From Triatoma infestans (taxonomy: Eukaryota; Arthropoda; Insecta; Hemiptera; Reduviidae): a DNA stretch of 64,000 bases. Below are positions 12,560-23,276 of this stretch, one piece after another. The position numbers and the translations under genes are program-made. The DNA is taken from contig JAAEAF010012626.1 in assembly GCA_011037195.1 (NCBI GenBank), positions 124,001 through 188,000 of the forward strand, read 5' to 3'. The notes beneath the pieces are model-generated. The model did no database searches. It was given only the letters and a program-made list of their open reading frames with translations, and had not been told where the DNA came from. How positions within the stretch are numbered: the first letter of the stretch is position 1; each line of letters begins with the position of its first letter.

Positions 12560-12635
12560 GACTCAGATACGGCTCACGCCGTGTTCCTGATTTCGAGTCC
12601 TGCTCTTAGATTTCTGCCCTTAAATTTTAGATTTC
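12560..12635 (+). repeat. Decayed SINE fragment
   Basis: TTCACGCC-like remnants, GATTTCGAGTCC (near-perfect B-box) and two CTTAGATTT / CTTAAATTT words match the tRNA-like core of the local SINE. It abuts the LINE relic at 12640. Confidence 0.45.
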
Positions 12636-12639
12636 TGTA

Positions 12640-12925
12640 CTGGCATCTGTAAGAGAGTCTTACACCCCATATCCTTTCCGCGATTCTCCTGCATTTCCGG
12701 AAGATTTTCTGCTTTCGTTTAGGCATACTCAATGTGAGGACGCCAATTCAATTTACTGCTAATGTGGAAGATATTTAGTTCCATTACCGAAACTCAAGTT
12801 CTCGTCTAAGAGCCTAGGCATCCTGAATCCTTCTAAGTTTCTCCTGATAGTAAATAAAACTGCAGTCCTCTTCTCCAGATTTACGGACAAGTCGTGCTTC
12901 ACTGCGTAACGTCACTTATTATACT
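12640..12925 (-). pseudogene. Jockey/I-like LINE reverse transcriptase relic
   Basis: Translating the minus strand from about 12905 gives KHDLSVNLEKRTAVLFTIRR, then NLEGFRMPRLLDENLSFGNG and TKYL. After a frameshift it continues NWRPHIEY, and further on KCRRIAERIWGV. This is the segment after the RT catalytic box in LINEs of the Jockey/I group (..DLSVNPxKTxxVLFTxRRKLxGF..TKYLGVxLDxKLNWxxHI..). The product would be an RNA-directed DNA polymerase. Here at least one frameshift and several stops break it, both ends are missing and no catalytic box remains. It may belong to the same group as the RNase H relic at 34120. Recognition is from sequence pattern alone. Confidence 0.75.
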
Positions 12926-13059
12926 TAGGTGTTTACCAGTGATAATTACCACCAACATCCGAATACATACGAAAATAGAACCCTCTACGATTTCCCACCA
13001 GGAGTCATCTATGATGTATGCCAGAAATGTAGCGATATCAACCTCGAGGAAATCTTCTC

Positions 13060-13150
13060 TTTACTTTTCTCTCCGCCGATCCCAGCAGTGCTGCCCTTAG
13101 ATTTGCTCTCCCTAGGAGAGGAAACTACTCTCCGGTGATCTTTCAGGACG
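13060..13150 (+). repeat. SINE fragment
   Basis: CCAGCAGTGCTGCCCTTAGA and the following GGTGATCTTTCAGGA resemble the 11985-12105 fragment, including its GCAGTGCTGCCC variant, so both may come from one SINE subfamily. Confidence 0.45.
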
Positions 13151-14261
13151 TAGAACATTGTACCCATTAAAAAAATAAATGTTAATAGTTATTTATAGAA
13201 TTGTTTTTCGATATCCTTTCTCTAAAACGATTCACCGAACTTCCTTAAACTTATTATGACCGAGAAATTTGAACGTAAATTTTGAAAGTAATATATATAA
13301 TGGGACATCCCCAACATATAATACCACAAAAAAAAAGAAGAAGATCTTAAGCGCACATATTCGTTGTGGTAACTAAAGTGAAGAATCCTATTATAGAGAG
13401 ATAAATCCCGGTGAAACTTTACTAAAACTCTCGCTGTAGTTATTTGCATATAAATATATATTCCCAAGTTTCATTTTTCCATGTTTATTATTATCTTTTT
13501 GTTTATTTTATTACTATTTTTATTACAATTAGAAAGAGAACATTATTATTCAAAGATATTATTGGGGGGGGAGGGGAGTATTCTAACGTTGTCTCTCTCA
13601 GAGTGAATCTAAATGATATTCATTTTTTTTTATTTTAACAACAGAACGGAGGGAAAGCCTTCAGGACAGAAAGGGATCCCATTTTCTTTGGTGTGTTTTT
13701 AATTTTTTTATCTTTCATAACTTCATTTGTATCTTTTCCACAGATCAAACTGTCTAGATTCCTTCCTTCTCCCACATCATGTCTTTTGATGTCTTTTTGA
13801 TTGTCTTTTGATGTTTTATAATTACAGATTAAATCCATTCGCCGGATGTGTTTTAAATAAATATGTTTAAAATTATGAATATTTTTCAGTCTTTGCTATA
13901 TTAAAGTTTGCATGAGTTCTTAATTTATTTATATGTGAGTTCCCTAAAGTCACTGTTTCTCAAGATATTTAACCTATCCAGAAGGAATTGAATAGTGGAC
14001 GATTTATTATTTCGCCATAAATTCTTTAACTTATTGTCAATTTTTTTTTCTTATCCAATTTCTTTTTTAAATGAATGCAAGAAATCAAAGACAGAGTGAC
14101 ATCGGAAATGGTTTACAGCTACGTGTATGAAAATTTCTTCTATCGTTCAGCAGAATGCTAAAAATTTAGGGGGAATTGCAAACAATTTGGCATTAACAAG
14201 GATTGAAAAGAAATTTTGAATGTTCAGGTCGTACAAGTATAAAAGCAATATTCAATGTCTT
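13151..14261. other. AT-rich spacer
   Basis: G-run at 13564-13576, T runs, no credible gene. Frames at 13222-13838 are low-complexity. Confidence 0.5.
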
Positions 14262-15252
14262 TTTTACTTTCTCTTACTCCTACTAGTAAGAGGAAGTATT
14301 GTAATCGTGTCAAATTTTCGATATCGAGTTTTCACCGGAAATATCCGTTTTGAGGTCCCCTGAGTTCAAAAAAGTGGTTCTTAGCAAATGGTCTGTGTGT
14401 GTGTGTGTGTGTGTCCGTGTGTGTGTGTGTATATGTATGTATTGTAACAGCATAGCTCAAAAACGAAAAACCGTAGAAAGTTGAAACTTGATATTCCGTT
14501 TAGGTATTACCATGGAATCTGACAGTACGTTATCTGTCAAAATTCCTTAACCGGAAGTACCACTTTGCTAGTTGGACTTTTTACTTTTTTGCGATTTTCT
14601 CAAAAGTGGCTCCAACGATTTTTTTTAAACTTGGAACTTCAACCACACATACAAAGAGCTACAACATTTATTTGAGACATTTCTCAGGGAAAATGCATTT
14701 AAGGGCACTTTTGGGGGAGGGTGGGGGTTAGGTTTCCATCTAAAGTGCTATTTCAGGTTATTAGACAATTCTGTCATCTAAATAAAGTTAATTAGAATTA
14801 AATATGTTGTTGAAAAAAAAAAAAAAACGGATAACCGGAAGTACGTTTACTTTACCACTTTACTAAAGGATTTATTCTCTTTTTCACAATTTTCTCAAAA
14901 ATGACTCCGACAATTTTCTTGAAACTTCGTATATAAACTAAACTTGCAAAGATCTACAACTTTTATTTAAAACATTTCTCTGGGAAAATTCATTTAAGGG
15001 CACTTTTAGGGGAGGGGTGGGGTTATGTTTTTCTCTAAAGTGCTATCACAGTTGCTTATACAATTCTATCCAAACAAAATTAATTAGAAATAAATAGATG
15101 GCCAAAATTCCGAGTTTTAAGAAATTTAGTAAACCGGAAGTGCGCTTTTACTGAACAGTTTTTTCAGTTTTCGACGAATTTCGTTAAATTATAATTTTGA
15201 GAACAGGAGTAAGAGAAAGTTGTGTGAGTGTTTCACGCCAGATTTTTTTTGT
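14262..15252 (+). mobile_element. Family A, near-complete copy (HINE/DINE-1-like)
   Basis: Most complete copy with 53072-54030. Seen in order: left arm ACTTTCTCTTACTCCT at 14266-14281; GAAGTATTGTAATCGTGTCA; GAGTTTTCACCGGAAATA; a TTAGCAAATGG site followed by (GT)n at 14395-14438; AAAAACCGTAGAAAGTTGAA; then units beginning CCGGAAGT at 14551, 14834 and 15134, the first two about 285-300 bp long and similar to each other. The right arm AGGAGTAAGAGAAAGT at 15205-15220 is the exact reverse complement of the left arm. A stem-loop GTGTGA-gtgtt-TCACGC at 15222-15238 and CAGATTTTTTT follow. Subterminal inverted repeats, an internal microsatellite, core tandem repeats and a 3' hairpin are the known layout of non-autonomous Helentron elements. 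The class is inferred; no Rep/helicase gene is present. Confidence 0.7.
15205..15250 (+). other. Family A right subterminal repeat plus stem-loop
   Basis: A 16-bp right arm, then a 6-bp stem with a 5-nt loop and an oligo-T end. The same end occurs at 54001 and 57545 (plus) and, reversed, at 31957 and 37325. Its repeated recovery marks it as the true 3' end of the family. Confidence 0.75.
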
Positions 15253-15453
15253 TTGCAAAAACAAGTATTTTAATCGTGTCAGATTTTTCAAATTTTTCCT
15301 TCTACCACCAGGAATACACATTTTAGGCCGGTTGGAGTGTGGAAAATTGTTTTTAATGAAAGGACTGCACCACGTATTATGTATGAACATGTAACTGAAG
15401 AGGAAACTTGAACTAGATATTCTGTTTAGATGTTGGCCAGAGGGTTTCTTATG
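15253..15453. other. Spacer
   Basis: Short stretch between family A and a LINE tail. The segment TTGCAAAAACAAGTATTTTAATCGTGTCAGAT contains a weak second family A left-end resemblance. Nothing else seen. Confidence 0.4.
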
Positions 15454-16165
15454 ATCCGGTATAATAATAATAATAGCCTTTATTACCAGTATTATGGTAA
15501 TACATCAACAATGAATATTTACAAAATATAAGAACAAACAATATAAATAATCAATTCAGTATTTTAATGAAATATAAAAAAGTTTAATGAAACTTGTATA
15601 GAAAATTATATATAAAAAAATATAAAGGAGTATATCAACTTAATTTCCTGGTAACTAGGCCCATCTAAGGGCAAAGTCCTCCCCTTGTTTCTCCCACCAT
15701 CTATTTTTATTTTGAGCTGCACTGCTCCTCAGTAGCCCACAGAATTTACTTAGATCATCACTCCACCTTACTCTCTTCCGTACGTATTTCAAGGGGATCC
15801 TTTCCTTCGATCTTTGTGCCCACTTGTCTTTGTTCATCCCACATGTCCTGCCATTTGAGCAATAATGTCGCTTCTACCACATCAATTGTTCGGGTTTTCT
15901 TTCTCACTTTGTAATTCTTAATTTTTTGTTCTTCTTTAATCCTTAGCATGCGTCTTTCCATCAAATACTGAATAGCTCTAAGACGATACTTAGCTCTTCT
16001 GGTCATAGTCCACACTTATGCTCCGTATACTCGTCTTCAAATATTCGTCTTTCTAGTTGGAACACATTTTGCTTTTAAAGACAAATTTGAGGCTCCAAAA
16101 TCTTTTCTAAGCTATGGCAATGCGTCTGTTTATTTCTGTTGCGTATGCTTGAAAAACTGTAAACC
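15454..16165 (-). pseudogene. RTE-like LINE 3' end relic
   Basis: The minus strand gives EINRRIAIA-KRFWSLK near 16110, TMTRRAKYRLRAIQYLMERR, KIKNYKVRKKTRTIDVVEA, then RVRWSDDLSKFCGLL and GEDFALRWA before a stop at about 15655. This is the region C-terminal to the RT palm in RTE-like LINEs (ERRMLRI..RTxxxDV..KWxWAGH..RW.DD). Frame changes at about 16010 and 15800 and an in-frame stop break it. The 3' end reads AATAAAGGCTATTATTATTA, the same end as the element finishing at 57506, so both belong to one family. The endonuclease and catalytic box are absent through 5' truncation. Confidence 0.8.
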
Positions 16166-16635
16166 GAATGTTAAGAAATCTATACCTTTATAACCAGATA
16201 TATCGATGAAATACATGAACATGTAGTTATTTTTCCTTTCTACTATTTGTATACTAGCCCAGAGTTACCAACTGATTTCATTTTTCCTTTGTTTTGCTAC
16301 TCCAGCTCTTTACAGAACGAGATGTACTTCCATCTGGATCTGAATTTTCTTTATCTTTGAGAAAAGGCGTTATATACTTTTTAGTTAAAGAACGACCTGA
16401 TAGTCAACTTTCCTTCCGTTCAGTGTCCTTTCTTTTCCTTCTAAATCTTACCTTCTATTTTTGGAGACCTTTCCAGTATTCTTTTACTAAATCTAGAAAA
16501 GTCTGACTTTTCTTTAGTAATAAGTTTATCCTATCGAATGAAAGCTATTTTCCTAGATTCTTTTGCCCTTAACATTGGTTCTATCAATTTCTTTCCTATA
16601 ATTCCAACTTCCCTCCGGTATTAACACCAGATTAT
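16166..16635. other. Spacer, nothing recognised
   Basis: Pyrimidine-rich on the plus strand (TTTCTTTT..), no homology seen. The 70-codon frame at 16294-16506 is not credible. Confidence 0.45.
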
Positions 16636-16700
16636 TTGGAGCACTGCCGGCTCCAAGCAGTGTTATCTAGTTACAGACAAACATTGCTCATAACGCAGTT
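16636..16700 (-). repeat. SINE fragment, minus strand
   Basis: GAGCACTGCCGGCTCCAAGC and GTTACAGACAAACATTGCTC match the 3' half of the SINE at 23340-23400 in the same orientation. Confidence 0.65.
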
Positions 16701-16794
16701 ATCTTTACTTTTTATTTTTTATGCTTATGTTTTGCTCACAATGAGGATTTCTAACCAGACTAAGTAATCTCTTTCAGTTTTGAATCTATTCCTT

Positions 16795-17205
16795 CTTTTT
16801 CCCCCTCCCTTTCTAATCAAAACTTTGTAGTTTTCCCCTTCATGTCTCTCTTTGTAGAGCTTCATCACGTACTAGACCATATCCTATCATATCCCCTTCC
16901 ACTAACTTTCTCTATTCCATTTTAAGCCTGCCCTCTTTTCCTTCTTCTTTCTGAGGACCATTCTGAGGATTCTTGACTCATCCATTATATGTGAATGCCC
17001 AAACCATTCCAGCCTTCTTTCCGTTATTCTCTGGAGGATGTCTCTGTTCACCTTCATAGCCTTTCTTACGTCCGTGTTCCTTACTCTTTCCAAGCTAGAT
17101 TTATGGGTAGATCTCCTCCAGAAATCCATTTCTATGGCCAGTAGTTGTTTTTCTCTCATGGCAACGAGGAATCCATGTTTCACTACTACAGCATTATATT
17201 TTTAA
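16795..17205 (-). pseudogene. LINE C-terminal domain relic
   Basis: The minus frame gives LLAIEMDFWRRSTHKSSLER, VRNTDVRKAMKVNRDILQRI and TERRLEWFGHSHIMDESR, a typical post-RT segment of insect LINEs (EMDFWRRSxRxSRxxRVRN..I..RRLxWFGHxxRM). Beyond a frame change at about 16900 the remains of ..EALxRExW.. follow. About 90 codons are open, then it is broken. No RT palm or endonuclease is seen. It differs from the element at 15454, so it is a second LINE family. Flanked on its 3' side by a SINE scrap. Confidence 0.75.
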
Positions 17206-17369
17206 TTATGAAATTTAAATACATTTTAACTGACGGTAGTATGTTGCTGCTCCACAGTTGCTGCATCCAAACTGGATTAAGCAATCCAAATGGCCCTACG
17301 CCCTTCGCGCTATTCTCTTTGCCACTTCCTTACTTGTAGGATAGCTAAAGATTATTTGTAGGATAGCAC

Positions 17370-17795
17370 CCAAAAACTTAAACCGTAGATACAGAAAAAT
17401 GTTTCCAATAAAAGTAATAGGAATTTGTGTGTTTAGTTAGTATACGTAGTCTAAAGAAAATCGTTGGGGTTCATTTTCGAGAAAATCTCGAAAAACTGCA
17501 CAAAAAGTTTCATATTCGTGGATCTTGACTAAGAGCTTCGTTTCATATGAAATACTAAGCCTAAAGCCTAAGCCTAAGGCTTCAGCCTAGGGCCAAATTA
17601 AAATACTAAGTTTGAGCTATCTGCGCTTTTTCTTTTTTGAGATTTTTGTTCACCGTTCGCTCAATATTTTGTTCAACATTTTTTCCGCTCTCAGAGGATA
17701 TCAAACATGTATTTCCGGTGAAAACTCAATTTCGAAAATATGACGCGATCGCAATACTTCCTTTTTACAGAGTAAAAGAAAGTGAAAAAAGAAAT
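17370..17795 (-). repeat. Family A copy, 5' half
   Basis: Landmarks in reverse: TTTCCAATAAAAGTAATAGG near 17402, CATTTTCGAGAAAATCTCG, TTTTTTGAGATTTTTGTTCA, then TATTTCCGGTGAAAACTCAA at 17711 and ATGACGCGATCGCAATACTT. The microsatellite is missing. Clean left-end core, so one of the better-preserved minus copies. Confidence 0.8.
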
Positions 17796-19754
17796 CGAAT
17801 TATTATATAATTATTACTATTAAAATTAATATTCTATGAGCTATTGTATATAGTTAAAAGTTAGTCATAAAGTTATCATTAATTCACACATCAATATGCA
17901 CCACCCATCAAATTCAAATATATATACCAATATATATGTATATACACCATTTGCTGCTCATCTAATTTTCATCTTTCTTCTCATGTTTCTCTTTCTTCTT
18001 ACTATATATTCTCATTCAATTGTATATTGGTACATATTAAAATTTTAATTAAAAAATCAATCACATTGCATATATTTTAAAAGCATTATTAGTTAAATTC
18101 GTGTTCAACATTTTGATGAATCATTGTTTTTATTGTTTGTCAACACACTGTGCCCTTCTGAGCATTAATAATTCGTAATTGATAACTCTGAGCATTGACA
18201 ATTAATAATGCGTTCAGGTTAATGACTCCTGTTTGACTGTGTCTTGAAATGCTTCTTAGATTAGAAGTCCTCAGGTTTCAGTGTTTAAATTAATATATAT
18301 ATTTTTTTCCCAGCTGTTTCCAATAAAGTAGTAGATTAGATAAAATAAATGTTGAATTTATATCAGGTTTAAAGAAAAAATCTGTTGACCGTTTTCGTGA
18401 ATATCGCAAAAAGCGGTAAACCTATTTTGTAAAGTGCTCTATTGGTTACCTGAATTTTTTTAAAAATTTTGTTATATTTTAAACTTATTTATTTGTCTAC
18501 TTACTTATTTGTTAGTTGAACCGTACTATAATCGCTTTGCAATATTTCGAAATTACAAATCAGAGGGAAATCTGAGCGCCCCGTCCGACAGAACTTTATA
18601 AAAGTAAATTTTCCTTACAAAATGTTATAATTAGAAATAATACGATTGCGAATAATTAGTATGCGATCTTTAAAAAAAAAAATTAGAAAAGTTGGGCAAG
18701 AAATGAAACAGTAAAGTAGAACTTGCAGTGACGGATTTTAACCGAAACTTTTGTGTCGAATCTAATGGTTATATATCTAAACGGAGCTTTCATTTTTGAC
18801 ATATTTTGTACAAAGACACAACCTCCCTTCCTACTTCCCCTTACACACTCAGAATAGACATTGCACACACCTATATAGACCATTCGCTTAAACCATTTTT
18901 CATAATCAGGAGACCTAAAAAAAAAATAAATATCGATTTGCACTTCCGATGAAAAGTATTATCGCTATACTCTAATCGAAAAAAAAAATTGACTCTGCAG
19001 TCATTCCTCGCCATATTCTCGCCATGAAGAAATTTCAGCTCAATTAGGAACCGGGATGTGTAGATAATAAATATCAACATATAATAAAAGGTTTGAATTG
19101 AAAGAAAATCATTAACTGAATAGTACCGGACAATTTTGATCGAATTAGAGTTTTAATGTTTCTGAGAGTGGCTGTTTGTAGATTGTGCACTAATGATGAT
19201 GATATTTGCATCATCTTCAAAGAAAGATTCAATTTCATTTTTTCCTATGAATGGTAACCTTTTCTTTTTAGATAATTAGTCGTTAAATTCTACGATAAAT
19301 ATAATTTTCTACTTTGGAAAAAGAACTGCAGCTGGCTGATTAAGAATTAATGTTGGGGCAGTTTGACTAGATTAATGTTTTTTAAAAACGCATGAAAATC
19401 GATCCAATTTGTGAGCTCTTCTGCATCTGATACCGCTTGTGTTATAAATAGAAAAACATTTTCCATTTATTAAAGTATAATTCTACGATAAACATTATAT
19501 TTTTTAACAAACGATTAACTAATCCGTAACTATAACGATCAATTATTCCACCTTGTTCTTGCGAAAATTTGTCAGAGATTTTTATTTGAATTCTTTTATT
19601 TATTATTTTCAGTACTTTCTTTAATGAATTTAAAAAAAAAATTATACTATTTAAAGGAAACTTTTTTTATGGTTTGTAATTATATTCATATTTGTTTCTA
19701 ACATTTTACAGTTACCTTTATTTCTCTAATTCTTTCAATTCGATTTAGACATAG
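17796..19754. other. AT-rich spacer with small family A scrap
   Basis: A minus-strand family A scrap lies near 18305-18440 (GCTGTTTCCAATAAAGTAG, GACCGTTTTCGTGAATATCG). Frames at 18683-19080 show no domain. Nothing else recognised. Confidence 0.45.
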
Positions 19755-19925
19755 AAACATTTTACTTTCTCTTACTTTTTGAGATATTAGGAGGAAGTGT
19801 TTGAGCTGTAAAAGAGGAAGTAAAGCGATCGTATCAAACTTTCGTAATTGGTTTTTCACAGGAAATATAACTATCGAGGAAATATAACTATCGAGGAAAT
19901 ATAAGTATGAAGAAAATGTTTCTAG
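19755..19925 (+). repeat. Family A left end
   Basis: TTTTACTTTCTCTTAC at about 19759, then AGAGGAAGTAAAGCGATCGT and GGTTTTTCACAGGAAATATA. A 17-bp piece GGAAATATAACTATCGA is tandemly repeated about 2.5 times at 19861-19905. Truncated after TTTCTAGCGAATGGTCTGG. Confidence 0.75.
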
Positions 19926-20146
19926 CGAATGGTCTGGGAATGAGAAATTTCACCCTGCAGCACCTCTTTCCAGATTAATTTCCCTGAAGAGTCCAAGAAT
20001 GTGGGAAGGTTCTAGGGAAGATATACCGCCTCCAATACATGGTAATTACCTAGGCTTTTAAACTTATCTGGATGATAGCATCAGGTCCCTCAAGTGGAAT
20101 TTTAGAGCCCCCATCCCTCTTCGGATCTGCAAATGCTATCACTTAC
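19926..20146. other. Unassigned, GC-richer sequence
   Basis: CCTGCAGCACCTCTTTCCAG and the following 200 bases are less AT-rich than the surroundings, without a repeat match in the window. It lies directly 3' (on the minus strand) of the frame at 20147-20383. Confidence 0.35.
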
Positions 20147-20383
20147 CTAGTTTTCTACCCGCTTGGAATAGGGCCAGATTTCATAAATGCCCCATGAGGA
20201 AGACGTCAAAATGTGAAGTCTAATTTCAAACAAATGGCTCAAACAAATGCACGCCATAGACCTTTTCCGGTCATAACAACTGTCTAGGCAGCTCTTGACT
20301 TCCTTTTCGTTTCTGAGCTCTTCAATCAAGGTTTTAGCGCCCAGAAGGAAGTTACAATACTCATGTTTGCTTCGGCCATCCCA
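20147..20383 (-). other. Unassigned 78-codon open frame, possible exon or relic
   Basis: The minus frame runs from just after a TAA at 20386-20384 to a TAG at 20149-20147. It includes HEYCNFLLGAKTLIEELRNE, KEVKSCLDSCYDRKRSMACI and EIRLHILTSSSWGIYEIWPY. Composition looks protein-like: mixed, with charged and aromatic residues and no low complexity. There is no good upstream ATG in frame, so if coding it would be an internal exon or transposon remnant. Immediately after the stop the minus strand reads CTAG-GTAAGT, a perfect splice-donor word, but using it would leave the stop inside the exon. I do not recognise the protein. Confidence 0.3.
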
Positions 20384-20449
20384 TTAACCTCAAACCTCAT
20401 ATTCTCTTTATGTACAAATATCGTCAGAAGTACCGGCCGATATTCTCAA

Positions 20450-20700
20450 CTGAAATGAGATTTTATTTATTTCTTATTTTTCAGCTTTTCACGATTTTCA
20501 GTACACCTAAAGGATTGTCAAGGTTAATCTCCCCTTAATTTTTTTTGTTAAATATTTGGTTTTCACAAAAACACACAGGCAATTGGCCAAAAACATTTTT
20601 TTTTAAACTCAGGAATCCTAAAAGATCTATTTTCGACGAAAAGTCAATTTAAAAATTTAACAGTCGCAATACTTCTATTACAGCAGTAACGAATAAAAGA
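20450..20700 (-). repeat. Family A copy, minus strand
   Basis: AAAAACACACAGGCAATTGG (short microsatellite remnant), CCAAAAACATTTTTTTTTAA, TTTTCGACGAAAAGTCAATT and TTAACAGTCGCAATACTTCT. Its left end faces the left end of the next copy at 20745. Confidence 0.75.
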
Positions 20701-20744
20701 AATTGTTATTAAAAACAAAAAAATTACAAGAGTAATTGATTTTT

Positions 20745-20890
20745 GCTTTCCCTTCCGCCTAGTGAGTGGGGAAGTATTGCGATTGTGCGAAATTTGCGAA
20801 ATTGACTTTTCACCGGTTGTTTTCATGTTTTGAGGCCCCAAAATACAAAAAGCATGTTTTAGCAAATAGTCTGCATGTGTCTGTGTGAAA
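20745..20890 (+). repeat. Family A left end
   Basis: GGGGAAGTATTGCGATTGTG, GAAATTGACTTTTCACCGG and TTTTAGCAAATAGTCTGCAT followed by a short GTGTCTGTGTG. Head-to-head with the copy at 20450-20700, about 45 bp apart. Confidence 0.8.
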
Positions 20891-21852
20891 ATTTTAAAGA
20901 TGGACAAGTTTTTAAGTCTGATTTTAAATTTTTCAACAATGAAATTCGTTTCAGTCTCTTCATTGCGTAAAAGATTTCACTAATTATACGAGAAAACAAA
21001 ACGCTACTATACACTGACAGCTTTGGTAGTTTGTTAAAATTCGATCCAAATAAAAAGATAGTATTAGTTGAAAGCGGTCAGATATAGAAAAAAATAATAT
21101 GTGTATTTAAAAAAAAAAACTATTTCTGAATAATTTAAGGTAGTAAACATTTTAAAAATCGTCTTTAGCTCAATTTTCTGTGATATCAGAGTTTTTAGTG
21201 CTTTTTACTTCCTTAATACTGAGATCTTCGACTTATAATGCTTCCAGTAACATTATTTTACTAACATTACTTGAGTATTGCCCAGTTAGATAAAGGACTG
21301 GAATAATAATCGATAAGAATCCACGCGTTTTTGGAATGTATATTTTTTCGATGATGGGTTATATTTGTCGTAACTTATATAATTTTATAAGAAGTTAAAT
21401 TTTTTTTTTTTCTAATTTAAATACGGTCAGTCATGTCCAGTTTCAGTTCTCAAAATTTACTTGACAACTTGTCACTTCCCAAAATTGCCTATAACATCAG
21501 TTTTCTCTAAAACTAAAAGTATCTTTATATTGTTATATAATAGTAAAATTCGGCAAGTTAAAAAAATTCTTTGGAAATGTTGTGGTATTTCGCAAAAAAA
21601 AACTTTAAAAAAAATTTTTTGCAAAATGGCACATCCAATCGATTATTTTTTAACCGAAGATTTCGTCACCCTGAATTGTAATTTCTAATTTAAAGTCTCT
21701 GTGATCTTTAGTGTTTGATTTAGCTTTCTCTATTCCTCCCTTAGACGTAAATTTTTAATAAAACATGAATCTCGAACTCGCCGCATCATTAAACATACAC
21801 ATCTAATAGAAACTCAAGTTGACACGAACACAGAGATTGAAGTAGAATAGTC

Positions 21853-21889
<37 letters not shown>

Positions 21890-21999
21890 TAATAAAATCA
21901 CTCAGATTACAGAATAATAAACAAAAATAAATAAATAAATTACATACCATAAATCTAAGCAAACTGGATCACTTGTGCACGAATCACGTAATTGTGTTT
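20891..21999. other. AT-rich spacer
   Basis: (AAT)n microsatellite at 21848-21886 and A runs. No gene supported; the frame at 21461-21688 is low-complexity Lys/Asn-rich. Confidence 0.5.
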
Positions 22000-22500
22000 T
22001 GATATGAAATGAACTGGGTGAGAAGGAAGTATATGGAGGTGCGATGTTGACCACACTATGTCTCTAAGATATATGTTAAGAAGGAGAGACTGATGCACGT
22101 GTTCTGGTGAACATTGTATTCGTATATAAAGTATGTATGAGTGTGTATTGTGTAAGAATGAGTTTGAGTGTGTGTTGTGTGTGTGTGAGTATATGTGTAC
22201 AGGACGATATAACAAGAGCTTCTGTTGGCTTTGACCGAACTTAAAGTAAAATAGAGTACCACCTGCTCTTTTAAAACTTGAGAGCGAGAAAGAAAGAGAT
22301 GGTGATAGAAGAGAATGAGAGAGTGCATGTGTAAGTGAGGAACCTGTCTTGTATGTATGAGCCCTTCTTTACATATATAGGGTACTACTATTAAGGCTGG
22401 ATAGTCTGGCTGTACTGTAAGGGAGACTACGGCCTTTGGCTCCCTTATATATGACGTAAATGATTTGTAGAAGAATGTGTGCGTGTGTGTGTCCATCTGT
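22000..22500. promoter_or_regulatory. GC-richer island, low-confidence regulatory candidate
   Basis: Less AT-rich than the surroundings, GT-rich on the plus strand, no repeat match in the window. The minus frame at 22056-22496 (146 codons) begins with a run of His/Thr from GTGT sequence and has no recognisable domain. It may be regulatory or simply unique. Confidence 0.2.
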
Positions 22501-23276
22501 ATGCCACTAAAGACGTCTTTTACCAGAGAGGATCTTTAACCAGAACTTTCTGAATAGCTACCGTTGATTAAAACTTATAAAGGGTTTCTTTTTTATACAA
22601 ACATAAAAAAAAAGAAAGTCCCTACAAAGACTGTATTTTTTCTTTAAACCCGAAGACTACTATTAAGGAAGGGTTGAATAAGAATTAGATGGCCATGTAA
22701 TGCTCCTGTTTTGTATGCTAGTGTTCACATTATTTTAAAGTTTCATAATTAAATTCAAACGCAACTTATCGATTATTTCTCTGATTTTTTTATACATTGG
22801 TTAAATTGTGGGGGGAGGGGGGAGTACCAACCAACCTACCAACCCAGCCAGGTAGAGAAATTTTAATCCGGAAAAGCGCACCAATAACATTGAACCAATC
22901 CAAATAAAATTTGAAATTTAATATCACAAATACCGTACAATTATGTAAAATTAATCTTTTTGGAAAAATGTTAAAAAAAAAAAAACGATAAATTTATATC
23001 TGTGCAGTTAAAATTCCAACTTTGAAGGAAATCGTTTTCGAGAACATTCCTAAAGAAACTCAAAAACCTATTTTGTAAAGTCCCATTTCCGGTTAACTGA
23101 TTTCCGGAAAGCTGGAATTCTAGCAATCTTCTAAAATACGTATATTAATACTATAAAGGGAGTAGAGCCATATGGCACAGTTCCCCTCAGAGGCCCCGCC
23201 CCCACAAAAATCATTTTCGTAAAAATGTTTCAAATAGAAGAGATAGATTTGTCAGTATGGTTTGTGTGTAAATAGT

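Noticed and set aside
17555..17590. GCCTAA repeats resembling an interstitial telomere
   Set aside because: Only about three imperfect units are present inside a family A copy; too few to claim.
22056..22496. 146-codon minus frame
   Set aside because: His/Thr-rich start and end come from GT repeats; no domain recognised.
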